Shown here: positions 1 through 5,816 of the stretch, piece after piece
How positions within the stretch are numbered: position 1 is the first letter of the stretch
Layout: the number at the start of each line of letters is the position of its first letter
Assembly: GCA_946539175.1 (NCBI GenBank)
Contig: CAMNHH010000126.1
Location: forward strand, 1-6,180
Length of the DNA: 6,180 nucleotides
DNA from: an uncultured Clostridia bacterium
GTDB lineage: Bacteria > Bacillota > Clostridia > Oscillospirales > Oscillospiraceae
Direction of reading: 5' to 3'
Position numbers and translations under genes: made by a program
The notes under the pieces: generated by a model
Seen by the model: the letters and a program-made list of their open reading frames with translations, nothing else
What the model was told of the DNA's origin: nothing
The model's database searches: none

Positions 1-278
1 TGGACAGGACGGATACATTTCTGGATGCGTCCTACACCGGCAGGGCTTGTTATGCGCACCTTGTCAGGGTGCCTGGTTCCGGGAGAATACTCCTGAACCT
101 CTGTATATGGGCCGAACATTCCCATCAGGCTGTCCCCATAGTCATTGCCGCGATTCAGCCGGTCCTGAACTTCAGGCGGAATCTCCTTCTGCTCGGGCTT
201 GTGGTGATCCAGCCAAAGCATTTTCGGACATTGCATCCCGCGGACAAAATCCGTGTGGAAATTGTGTACAATCAGCAT
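1..278 (-). pseudogene. N-terminal remnant of a DUF2779-family protein, running off the left edge
   Basis: Read on the minus strand from an ATG at 278, the frame gives an N-terminus containing TDFVRGMQCPKMLWLDHHKPE, then a stretch with NRGNDYGDSLMGMFGPYTEV and SPGTRHPDK. This is the pattern I know from the start of DUF2779 proteins, large Cas4/PD-(D/E)XK nuclease-like proteins whose first domain holds a conserved Cys-Pro-Lys...Trp-Leu motif. After PDK (about position 65 downwards) the resemblance stops in this frame. A neighbouring minus frame gives a short stretch that could continue the family pattern (T-x-A-L...D-A-x-R-N-V) but contains a TAG at 32-34. I therefore read this as a frameshifted, decaying gene rather than an intact one. 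No convincing ribosome site precedes 278. The frame itself is open to position 1, so a divergent but intact 5' part cannot be excluded. Family recognition is from memory of the motif. The gene would be divergent to the promoter at 340. Confidence 0.6.
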
Positions 279-339
279 TGCCGGAAACGGGAGGCCGCTA
301 AAGTGCGCCAACTCTTGGAGAAGGAGTAAACACCGATTC

Positions 340-368
340 TTGCCAAAACCCCGTTGCTCTGGTATAAT
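340..368 (+). promoter_or_regulatory. Sigma-A promoter with extended -10, for the PARG-kptA unit
   Basis: TTGCCA at 340-345 matches 5 of 6 bases of the -35 consensus. A 17-bp spacer follows, then a perfect TATAAT at 363-368 preceded by TGG, which makes an extended -10. Transcription would start near 375, giving a leader of about 45 nt before the ATG at 422. No operator-like dyad is evident in the spacer, so expression may be constitutive and strong. Confidence 0.85.
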
Positions 369-421
369 CAAACCATAATGGCGTGCAATCGTAGAAGATG
401 GTAGGAAAGCGAGATGACATA

Positions 422-1261
422 ATGGATCGAAGAGAACAATTGGTATCGGTCTTTGCCGATACCCAAGCCTATTACACGGAAAACCGCCTCCTGGCGGACG
501 CAGTGCTGCGCAGCCGGAAAGCGGTCAGGCTGTATGAGGAAAATGACTACCCGGAGCTGCCGGAGGCGGAGAAGGCGGGGCGGGTCACCGTCACCATGGC
601 CCGGAGCTTTGAAGCCGCCATGGGGCTGCGGGAGGCAAACCCGGAGGCCCGGGTGGCGGTTCTGAACTTCGCCTCCGCCACCAATCCCGGCGGCGGGGTC
701 AGAACCGGGGCCAACGCCCAGGAGGAGTGCCTCTGCCGCTGCTCCACCCTTTACCCCACCCTGAACCAGCAGTGGCTCTGGGATCAATACTATCTGCCCA
801 ACCGGGCGGCCAACGATCCGCTTCACACCGACGTCTGCATCTACACCCCCGGGGTGGTGATCTGTAAGACCGATGAGAGCATCCCCCAGCGGCTGCCGGA
901 GGAGCGCTTTGTGACGGTGGACGTGCTGACCTGCGCCGCTCCGAATCTGCGCCGGGTCCCAGGTAACCGCCACAACCCGGACGCCTCCCGGGCGGCCTCC
1001 GTCACCCGCCAGCAGCTCTTTGAACTGCACGTCAAGCGGGCGAAGCACATCCTCCACGTGGCCGCCGCCAACGGCGTGGATTGCCTGGTGCTGGGGGCCT
1101 TCGGCTGCGGTGCCTTTGAGAACGACCCCAACGTGGTAGCCAAGGCCTACGCCGTGGCTCTGGAGGAATACCGGCACTATTTCGATACAATCGAGTTTGC
1201 CATCTACTGTCGGGAATGGGAAACCGAGAACTACAACGCCTTCAGGGCCTGGTGCAAATGA
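422..1261 (+). CDS. Microbial-type poly(ADP-ribose) glycohydrolase / macrodomain protein (TIGR02452-like)
   Basis: This 279-residue protein belongs to the bacterial PARG family, cytosolic macrodomain enzymes that hydrolyse ADP-ribose polymers or remove ADP-ribose adducts. The diagnostic catalytic signature GGG-x7-QEE is present: Gly90-92 in NPGGGVRTG, then Gln100-Glu101-Glu102 in AQEECLCR, where the glutamates are the catalytic pair in characterised PARGs. An N-terminal helical part (residues 1-70, with RS.KAVRLYEEND) precedes the macro fold, and VDCLVLGAFGCGAFENDP near residues 217-234 is the second ligand-binding loop typical of the family. The length is normal. I chose the ATG at 422 over the in-frame ATG at 398 because conserved sequence begins there and AGGAAAGCGAG lies upstream; neither site has a perfect Shine-Dalgarno. 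Its stop codon overlaps a possible kptA ATG (ATGA at 1258-1261), so the two genes are translationally linked. Whether it acts on protein, DNA, RNA or free ADP-ribose derivatives cannot be read from sequence. Confidence 0.92.
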   Translation: MDRREQLVSVFADTQAYYTENRLLADAVLRSRKAVRLYEENDYPELPEAEKAGRVTVTMARSFEAAMGLREANPEARVAVLNFASATNPGGGVRTGANAQEECLCRCSTLYPTLNQQWLWDQYYLPNRAANDPLHTDVCIYTPGVVICKTDESIPQRLPEERFVTVDVLTCAAPNLRRVPGNRHNPDASRAASVTRQQLFELHVKRAKHILHVAAANGVDCLVLGAFGCGAFENDPNVVAKAYAVALEEYRHYFDTIEFAIYCREWETENYNAFRAWCK

Positions 1262-1272
1262 AGGGAATGAAC

Positions 1273-1815
1273 ATGAAAGCAAAAAGCGACAGCACCAGCA
1301 GATTCATCTCTCTGATCCTGCGGCACAAGCCGGAGGTCATTGGGATTACCCTGGACGAACACGGCTGGGCCAACGTGGAGGAGCTGATTGCCGGAGTCAA
1401 CCAAACCCGGCCCCTGGACAGGACCGGGTTGGAGGAGATCGTCCGCACGGACGAGAAGCAGCGCTACGCCTTCAACGGCGACAAGACGAAGATCCGGGCC
1501 AACCAGGGGCACTCCGTCCCGGTGGACGTGGAGCTGGAGGCTGTGACGCCGCCGGAAATCCTCTACCACGGCACCGGGGAGAAGTACGTGGAATCCATCG
1601 AGGCCCAGGGTTTGATTCCCAAGACCCGCCTCTACGTCCACCTCTCCGGCGACTACGAAACCGCCTTCCAGGTGGGCAACCGGCACGGCAGGCCCCGGAT
1701 CTATCAAGTGCATTCCGGCCAGATGGCAGCGGAGGGCTTCACCTTCTACCGCTCCGTCAACGGCGTGTGGCTGACGAAAACAGTACCGCTGCATTATCTG
1801 ACACGAATGTGGTAA
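1273..1815 (+). CDS. kptA: RNA 2'-phosphotransferase (Tpt1/KptA family)
   Basis: KptA transfers an internal RNA 2'-phosphate to NAD+, giving 2'-OH RNA, nicotinamide and ADP-ribose 1''-2'' cyclic phosphate. In eukaryotes this finishes tRNA splicing; the bacterial substrate is uncertain. The 180-residue protein has the usual size and all family motifs in order: the N-terminal winged-helix part with LRHKPE (Arg17-His18), KQRYAF (Arg64), RANQGHS (75-81), YHGT (98-101), YVHLS, GNRHG (Arg137) and NGVWLT. Arg17, His18, Arg64 and Arg137 best fit the Arg-His-Arg-Arg catalytic set of Tpt1 enzymes, although the last assignment is by motif only, so the enzyme looks active. Three in-frame ATGs (1258, 1267, 1273) compete. 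I prefer 1273 because AAGGGA at 1261-1266 sits 6 nt upstream and conserved sequence follows. Starting at 1258 would give an ATGA overlap with the macrodomain gene. Either way the pair should be co-expressed. Confidence 0.93.
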   Translation: MKAKSDSTSRFISLILRHKPEVIGITLDEHGWANVEELIAGVNQTRPLDRTGLEEIVRTDEKQRYAFNGDKTKIRANQGHSVPVDVELEAVTPPEILYHGTGEKYVESIEAQGLIPKTRLYVHLSGDYETAFQVGNRHGRPRIYQVHSGQMAAEGFTFYRSVNGVWLTKTVPLHYLTRMW

Positions 1816-1853
1816 GCACCGACTGAAGAGTTGAAGCGTCGCAGGAGGAACTT

Positions 1854-2660
1854 ATGGAATATACAATCGGTGAGGTGTCGTCCCTTCTGAATCTCTCCAG
1901 GGACATGATTCGATACTACGAAAAGCAGGGCGCCATTCGGGCGAAGCGCAACAGCGAAAATCGCTATCGCAGCTACGATACCATGGAGCTGTTCTGGCTG
2001 CTGGAGGCCATGGTGCACAAAAGCTGGGGCCTGCCCATCGGAGAAATCCAGGGAATCCGGCAGGAGCAGTATGCCCGGAACACCCAGGCCTTCCTGGAGG
2101 AGGAAATTGAGAAGCTGGAGCGGGAAACCCGGTTCAAGACCCTGCTGGCGGAGCGGCTGAAGCAGGTGCGGGACTACACCGCCCTGAGCGCCGTCAACAT
2201 CGGCAATTTCTGGGTCCAGAGAGTCCCGGCCTGCTTCTGCTGCCATCTGGTCACCGGCCGCGGGGACGAGTACGGGCAAATCACAATGTCGGAGGCGCTC
2301 AGCCGCTTCGTCTTTTCCGAGCGGATGCTGCCCTTCTTCGACAGCGGCTTCACCCTGAACGGAGACCGGGTGGACTGGCAGATGCGGATTGAGGAGAGCT
2401 GGCTTCGCAAACTGGGCGACCAACTTCCGGAGGGCTTTGAACGCTATGACGAAGCCCTTTGTCTCTGCACCCACGTGGACATCGGGGAGGTGGGGAACTT
2501 CGACCCCTCCATCTTCCGGGCCATCCGCGCCTACGCTGCGGAACGGGGTTATGCAGAAAAAGCGGGTGCGTCCATCCGGGGCTTTCTCCTGGGCCGGGGT
2601 TACGAAAACGGCAGCTTCCGCCGGATTGTCCGCTACTTTCTTCCCCTTGCGGAGTCGTAG
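1854..2660 (+). CDS. MerR-family transcriptional regulator with a C-terminal effector domain
   Basis: This 268-residue regulator starts with a MerR winged helix-turn-helix: YTIGEVSSLLNLSRDMIRYYEK (residues 3-24) and wing residues ENRYRSYD (35-42). A long charged helix rich in Glu and Lys follows (about 74-108), the usual dimerisation coiled coil. Residues 115-268 form an effector-binding region of the size seen in BmrR-like regulators, although I see no clear GyrI-like match. A cysteine cluster, ACFCCH (Cys127, 129, 130), lies in the first strand of this region and could sense a metal, thiol or redox signal, but the spacing matches no characterised metal site I know. The start is set by AGGAGG at 1843-1848, five bases before the ATG. 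It lies 38 bp after kptA with no terminator between, so it is probably read from the promoter at 340 or from a weak internal one. The MerR-type promoter just downstream (2787-2817) makes the flavoenzyme gene its most likely target. Confidence 0.9.
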   Translation: MEYTIGEVSSLLNLSRDMIRYYEKQGAIRAKRNSENRYRSYDTMELFWLLEAMVHKSWGLPIGEIQGIRQEQYARNTQAFLEEEIEKLERETRFKTLLAERLKQVRDYTALSAVNIGNFWVQRVPACFCCHLVTGRGDEYGQITMSEALSRFVFSERMLPFFDSGFTLNGDRVDWQMRIEESWLRKLGDQLPEGFERYDEALCLCTHVDIGEVGNFDPSIFRAIRAYAAERGYAEKAGASIRGFLLGRGYENGSFRRIVRYFLPLAES

Positions 2661-2672
2661 GGCTTCAAACCT

Positions 2673-2685
2673 TGGAAGGGTTCCA
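2673..2685. promoter_or_regulatory. Upstream copy of the TGGAA-N3-TTCCA dyad
   Basis: The palindrome TGGAA-GGG-TTCCA lies 12 bp after the merR stop. The same arms and 3-bp spacing recur at 2794-2806 inside the flavoenzyme promoter. It may be an auxiliary MerR-protein site. Six Ts follow at 2689-2694, so it could instead act as a weak terminator hairpin for merR (5-6 bp stem). No -35/-10 pair surrounds this copy. Confidence 0.45.
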
Positions 2686-2744
2686 GACTTTTTTCCGGGG
2701 AATCCGGCTCCTGTTTGTCATTCTTTACAAATCATCCGCATGGA

Positions 2745-2781
2745 CGGGCCTTGCAGAATCCCTGCGCGGCCCGCCATTTTT
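2745..2781 (+). terminator. Intrinsic terminator after merR
   Basis: CGGGCC-TT-GCAG pairs with CTGC-GC-GGCCCG across an AATCC loop, forming a stem of about 12 positions with one mismatch and one wobble. ATTTTT at 2776-2781 follows. It would end the upstream unit just before the -35 box at 2787, isolating the flavoenzyme gene. Confidence 0.65.
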
Positions 2782-2786
2782 CTCCC

Positions 2787-2817
2787 TTGACCCTGGAACG
2801 CTTCCATACCTTATACT
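2787..2817 (+). promoter_or_regulatory. MerR-controlled promoter with 19-bp spacer and central operator dyad
   Basis: The -35 box TTGACC (2787-2792) and the -10 box TATACT (2812-2817) are separated by exactly 19 bp rather than 17. A dyad, TGGAA-CGC-TTCCA (2794-2806), fills the spacer. An over-long spacer with a palindrome between the boxes is the established hallmark of promoters activated by MerR-family proteins, which twist the DNA to realign the boxes. Transcription would start near 2824, leaving a leader of about 65 nt. Confidence 0.85.
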
Positions 2818-2888
2818 GATGACAGAGGAAACAGGCAAGTCCGCCTGCTTCAAAGCTACAAGATTTTTTGGAAAGAGGTATGACAATC

Positions 2889-4823
2889 ATGATGACAAAA
2901 CTGTTTACCCCTGCAAAAATCGGTACCTGTGAAATTCCCAACCGTCTGATCGTCCCCGCCATGGTTATGAACCTGTGCACCGAGGACGGCATGATCACCG
3001 AGCGCTATATCCGCTACATTGAGGAAAAGGCCAAGGGCGGCTGGGGCATGATCATCACCGAGGACTACGCCGTCAACGAAAACGCCAAGGGCTACAAGTA
3101 CATCCCCGGCCTCTACAACGACGAGCAGATTGCGGGCAACAAGCAGCTCACTGAAACCGTACACAAGTACGCCTCCAAGCTCTTCTGCCAGATGTACCAC
3201 CCCGGCCGTCAGTCCAAGCACGACGTGAACGGCAACGTGCAGCCCGTGGCCCCCTCCGCCATCAAGGACCCCTTCTGCATGGACCTGCCCCGGGAGATCA
3301 CCGTGGAGGAAATCCACCAGATCGTCAAGGACTTCGGCAGCACCGCCAGACGGGCCAAAGAGTCCGGTTTTGACGGCATCGAGATTCACGCGGCCCACGG
3401 CTATCTGATTTCCGAGTTCCTCTCCCCCTTCACCAACAAGCGGGTGGACGAATACGGCGGCTGCTTTGAGAACCGGACCCGGATTCTGGACGAGATCTAC
3501 GCCGAAATCCGCAGGAACGTGGGGAAGGATTTCCCGGTGCAGGTGCGGATTTCCGCCAACGAATATCTGCTGGGCGGCCGCACCGAGGCGGACACCTACG
3601 AGCTGGTACGGCATCTGGACGAGCTGGGGGTGGACGCCATCCACATCTCCAACGGCATGTACGCCTCTCCGGTTCTTCGCCAGATCATCGCGCCCATGTA
3701 CACCGAGCACGCCTTCAACATGGACACCGCCCAGCAGGTGAAGAAACTGGTCTCCTGCCCTGTGATTGTCACCAACCGCATCAACGACCCCAAGATGGCT
3801 GACACCATCCTGGAAATGGGCAAGGCGGACTTCATCGGCATGGGCCGCGGCTCTCTGGCCGATCCCCATCTGCCCAACAAGGCCAAGGAAGGCAAATTTG
3901 AGAACATCCGCTACTGCATCGGCTGTCTCCAGGGCTGCGAGGCCGGCCTGCTGGCCGGAACCTGCGCCACCTGCCTGGTGAACCCCCGGGTTGCCAGAGA
4001 GTATGAGAATCCCATGGAGAAGACCGCTGCGCCCAAGAAGGTGCTGGTGGCGGGCGGCGGCCCGGCGGGCCTGATTGCCGCGGAGACTGCGGCCCTGCTG
4101 GGCCACAAGGTCACCGTGTACGAGGCCTCCTCCCATCTGGGCGGCCAGTTCCGCAGCGCCGCCTATCCTCCCGGAAAGGGCGAGCTGTCCACCTTCACCT
4201 CTTCCCTGCGCAAGAGCCTGGCAGACCTCCAGGTCCCCGTCAAGCTGAACTGTCCTGTCACCGAGGAGCTGATTGCGGCGGAGAAGCCCGACGCCGTCAT
4301 CCTCGCCACCGGCGCCAAGCCCCTGATGCCCCCCATCCGGGGCATCGACAGCGCCAACGTGGTGACCGCCGAGGACGTGCTGCTGGGTAAGGTGGACGTG
4401 AAGCCCGGCCCCGTGGTGGTCTGCGGCGGCGGCGAGGTGGGCGGCGAAACGGCCCACTTCCTGACCCAGAGCTGCCAGGACATCACTGTCCTGGAGATGC
4501 GGGACGAGATTCTGATGGATATGTTCCCGCTGATGCGGATGCAGCTGATGCAGTACATCCGGGAGTGCGGAATTAAGGTTCGGACCAAGGCCACCGTCAC
4601 TTCCATTGACGAGAACGGCGTCAGCTTCAAGAACCCGGACGGCAGCGTGGAGACCCTTCCCGCCGCCACCGTCGTCTCCGCCTTTGGCTACAAGGCCTAC
4701 AATCCCCTGGAGGAGATTGCCAGAAAGCACTGCGAGAACGTGCAGGTGATTGGCTGCGCCGTCAAGGCCGGCAACGCCCTCACCGCCATCCGCGAGGGTT
4801 ATGAGGCCGCTCTGGCTTTGTAA
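2889..4823 (+). CDS. FMN/[4Fe-4S]/FAD oxidoreductase of the Old Yellow Enzyme / 2,4-dienoyl-CoA reductase (FadH, BaiCD/BaiH) class
   Basis: This 644-residue cytosolic enzyme reduces an activated C=C bond with electrons passed from NAD(P)H through FAD and an iron-sulfur cluster to FMN. The domain order is canonical. An FMN TIM barrel (about 1-335) carries IPNRLIVPAM, YHPGRQS, HAAHGYL (His167-Tyr172, with Tyr172 the likely proton donor), the FLSPFTNKR...YGG...NR signature and GMGRGSLADP. A cluster motif has Cys343, 346, 350 and 362 at the same spacing as E. coli 2,4-dienoyl-CoA reductase. The FAD dinucleotide fold has GGGPAG at 389-394, and the NAD(P) fold has GGGEVGG at 513-519. The length is slightly below FadH and close to BaiCD/BaiH. 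I chose the ATG at 2889, about 9 nt after AGAGGT; the ATG at 2880 is too close to that site, and a TTG at 2868 also lies in frame. The gene is monocistronic between its MerR-type promoter and a terminator. The substrate is not readable: enoates, dienoyl-CoA, bile-acid or other steroid enones, and plant phenolics are all possible for this class. Confidence 0.93.
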   Translation: MMTKLFTPAKIGTCEIPNRLIVPAMVMNLCTEDGMITERYIRYIEEKAKGGWGMIITEDYAVNENAKGYKYIPGLYNDEQIAGNKQLTETVHKYASKLFCQMYHPGRQSKHDVNGNVQPVAPSAIKDPFCMDLPREITVEEIHQIVKDFGSTARRAKESGFDGIEIHAAHGYLISEFLSPFTNKRVDEYGGCFENRTRILDEIYAEIRRNVGKDFPVQVRISANEYLLGGRTEADTYELVRHLDELGVDAIHISNGMYASPVLRQIIAPMYTEHAFNMDTAQQVKKLVSCPVIVTNRINDPKMADTILEMGKADFIGMGRGSLADPHLPNKAKEGKFENIRYCIGCLQGCEAGLLAGTCATCLVNPRVAREYENPMEKTAAPKKVLVAGGGPAGLIAAETAALLGHKVTVYEASSHLGGQFRSAAYPPGKGELSTFTSSLRKSLADLQVPVKLNCPVTEELIAAEKPDAVILATGAKPLMPPIRGIDSANVVTAEDVLLGKVDVKPGPVVVCGGGEVGGETAHFLTQSCQDITVLEMRDEILMDMFPLMRMQLMQYIRECGIKVRTKATVTSIDENGVSFKNPDGSVETLPAATVVSAFGYKAYNPLEEIARKHCENVQVIGCAVKAGNALTAIREGYEAALAL

Positions 4824-4839
4824 TATTGTCATCATGAGG

Positions 4840-4871
4840 AAACCGTCGTGCCCAGGCACGGCGGTTTTCTT
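4840..4871 (+). terminator. Intrinsic terminator of the flavoenzyme gene
   Basis: AAACCG-T-CGTGCC pairs with GGCACG-G-CGGTTT, a 13-position stem with one T-G wobble at its centre and a very short loop around CCAG. TTTTCTT at 4865-4871 follows. It lies 17 bp after the stop codon and is the clearest terminator in the window. Confidence 0.85.
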
Positions 4872-4884
4872 CGCGGGGATTCTG

Positions 4885-5043
4885 ATACTGAACTCCCATA
4901 GAAGCCTTTCATTTGTTCCGGCAGGAATTGTGCCATACTTCGTTGTCGTCCTTGCCGGGCGTCAAGCCCGCCTGCGTCCTCCGCCTCGTCTGGCGCAATT
5001 CCTGCACGGAACATTCTTCAATCTTTCTATGGGAGTTCAGTAT
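4885..5043. repeat. 159-nt near-symmetric palindrome (MITE-like or large hairpin element)
   Basis: The outer arms 4885-4903 and 5025-5043 are perfect 19-bp inverted copies (ATACTGAACTCCC...). A second pair, 4915-4935 and 4991-5012, matches with one mismatch and one single-base bulge. An inner hairpin CGGGC-GTCAA-GCCCG (4956-4970) sits on the same centre of symmetry, near 4963-4964. The whole segment can fold as one long cruciform or hairpin RNA with internal loops. GATTC occurs on both sides (4878-4882 and 5044-5048) and might be a target duplication, but two extra bases separate it from the left arm. It has no convincing gene inside and is not needed as a terminator, because one precedes it. 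A nonautonomous mobile repeat is the likeliest reading; a structured RNA is the alternative. Confidence 0.75.
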
Positions 5044-5061
5044 GATTCGCTTTTTGTGAAA

Positions 5062-5080
5062 ATAAATCTTGCTATTTCGC
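5062..5080. repeat. Left copy of short direct repeat flanking the recombinase gene
   Basis: ATAAATC-TT-GCTATTT-CGC resembles ATAAATC-C-GCTATTT-CCC at 5786-5803, with one base of spacing difference and one mismatch in the last three bases. The two copies lie 119 bp before the recombinase start and across its stop codon. They may be recombinase binding or crossover sites. The match is short enough that chance in AT-rich DNA is not excluded. Confidence 0.4.
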
Positions 5081-5097
5081 TAAACTCCTGGCATATT
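5069..5097 (+). promoter_or_regulatory. Weak candidate promoter for the recombinase
   Basis: TTGCTA (5069-5074) and CATATT (5092-5097) each match 4 of 6 consensus bases and are separated by 17 bp. The -35 box lies within the short direct repeat at 5062-5080, so the recombinase could repress its own gene by binding there, as resolvases do. TTGACT at 5120-5125 has no matching -10 box. The assignment is tentative. Confidence 0.25.
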
Positions 5098-5139
5098 GTG
5101 TGTTGCCAAATCGGAAGGGTTGACTCTCAGAAAGATGCG

Positions 5140-5154
5140 GCCCCGCACCGGGGC
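5140..5154 (+). other. GC-rich hairpin in the recombinase leader
   Basis: GCCCCG-CAC-CGGGGC is a perfect 6-bp stem ending 12 nt before the AAGGAG ribosome site. No T-run follows, so it is not a terminator. It could shape the messenger leader or be a protein site; its function is unknown. Confidence 0.4.
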
Positions 5155-5180
5155 AAACAGATATGCAAGGAGCGAGCAGC

Positions 5181-5789
5181 ATGGAAAACCGGGTTTACTA
5201 TTATGCAAGAGTTTCTACGAAAGAGCAAAACCTCGACCGCCAGATCGCAGCCTTTGTTGCGATGGGGGCCGAGGAGCGAGAAATCATAACCGACAAGGAA
5301 AGCGGAAAGAGTCTGGACCGGCCAGGCTGCCAGGCGCTGAAAAACGTAATCCTCCGTAAAGGAGATACCCTGGTGGTCAAATCTCTCGACCACCTCAGCC
5401 GCAACAAGGCCGACATCCGCAATGAACTGCAATTCTTCAAAGACCAGGGGATACGCCTGAAAGTGATTGACCTTCCGACATCCATGATGGATTTGCCGGA
5501 AGGTCAATCTTGGGTTTTCGAGATGGTGAACAATATCCTGATTGAGGTGATGGGGACCATCGACGAGCAGGAGCGGCTGACCATCAAGCAGCGCCAGGCA
5601 GAGGGTATTGCTGCCGCCAAAGCCAAAGGAAAGAAGCTCGGCAGACCGTCAATGAAAATACCAGAAAACTTTGATGCAATCTACACCTACTGGAGAAACG
5701 GAGAGATAACTGCCAGGAAGGCAATCGAAATGCTTGGTATGAAAACCACAAGCTTTTACAAGCTCGTCCGCATAAAGGAGAAGCGATAA
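5181..5789 (+). CDS. Small serine recombinase (resolvase/invertase family)
   Basis: This 202-residue enzyme is a site-specific serine recombinase of the Tn3 resolvase/DNA invertase type, which cuts and rejoins DNA through a phosphoserine link. The N-terminal catalytic domain starts with YYYARVSTKEQNLDRQ, with nucleophile Ser12 and Arg10. The family block DxESGKSLDRPG follows, then SLDHLSRN (residues 69-75), whose Asp70 and Arg74 fit the conserved DRLGR-type motif. A long helix spanning about residues 110-135, with ERLTIKQRQAEGI near its end, leads to KKLGRPS (GRP at 154-156) and a C-terminal helix-turn-helix (about 172-198). The length is typical of resolvases and far below the large phage-type integrases. 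The ATG at 5181 is preceded by AAGGAG (5167-5172) at 8-nt spacing; the in-frame ATG at 5163 lies before that site and is less likely. Base composition is lower in GC than in the genes before 4.8 kb, and no transposase is visible, so it is either the edge of a transposon or ICE or a stand-alone resolvase. Confidence 0.93.
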   Translation: MENRVYYYARVSTKEQNLDRQIAAFVAMGAEEREIITDKESGKSLDRPGCQALKNVILRKGDTLVVKSLDHLSRNKADIRNELQFFKDQGIRLKVIDLPTSMMDLPEGQSWVFEMVNNILIEVMGTIDEQERLTIKQRQAEGIAAAKAKGKKLGRPSMKIPENFDAIYTYWRNGEITARKAIEMLGMKTTSFYKLVRIKEKR

Positions 5790-5803
5790 ATCCGCTATTT
5801 CCC
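5786..5803. repeat. Right copy of short direct repeat, across the recombinase stop codon
   Basis: ATAAATC-C-GCTATTT-CCC is the partner of the copy at 5062-5080. It overlaps the recombinase stop and runs directly into the 16-bp repeat at 5801. GCTATTT occurs again at 5865-5871, upstream of the second 16-bp repeat, so GCTATTT and the 16-mer recur together in the same order. Confidence 0.4.
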
Positions 5804-5816
5804 TTCGTAAAGGTTC
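5801..5816. repeat. 16-bp direct repeat, copy 1
   Basis: CCCTTCGTAAAGGTTC is repeated exactly at 5887-5902, 86 bp away. Each copy contains a small dyad, CCTT-CGTA-AAGG. Two identical dyad-bearing sites immediately after a serine recombinase gene fit accessory or crossover subsites, but could also be vestigial element ends. Confidence 0.6.

Noticed and set aside
47..329. Plus-strand open frames of 84 and 86 codons in the first 330 bases.
   Set aside because: They lie opposite the recognisable minus-strand DUF2779 remnant, resemble no family and lack good ribosome sites.
378..404. Eight-codon frame (MACNRRRW) in the macrodomain leader, as a leader peptide.
   Set aside because: Its ATG is only about 3 nt from the predicted transcript start and has no ribosome site.
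368..1282. Long minus-strand open frame of 304 codons opposite the macrodomain gene, and similar long minus frames opposite merR and the flavoenzyme (for example 2856-4859).
   Set aside because: They are produced by GC-rich third positions of the true plus-strand genes; the translations are low-complexity, rich in Gly/His/Val/Leu, with no family match.
2889..4823. Assigning the flavoenzyme specifically as a bile-acid reductase (baiCD or baiH) or a bilirubin reductase.
   Set aside because: The motifs are general to the OYE-FeS-FAD class, with an ordinary HAAHGYL active-site block, and there are no bile-acid or haem-degradation neighbours; the sequence alone does not support a specific substrate.
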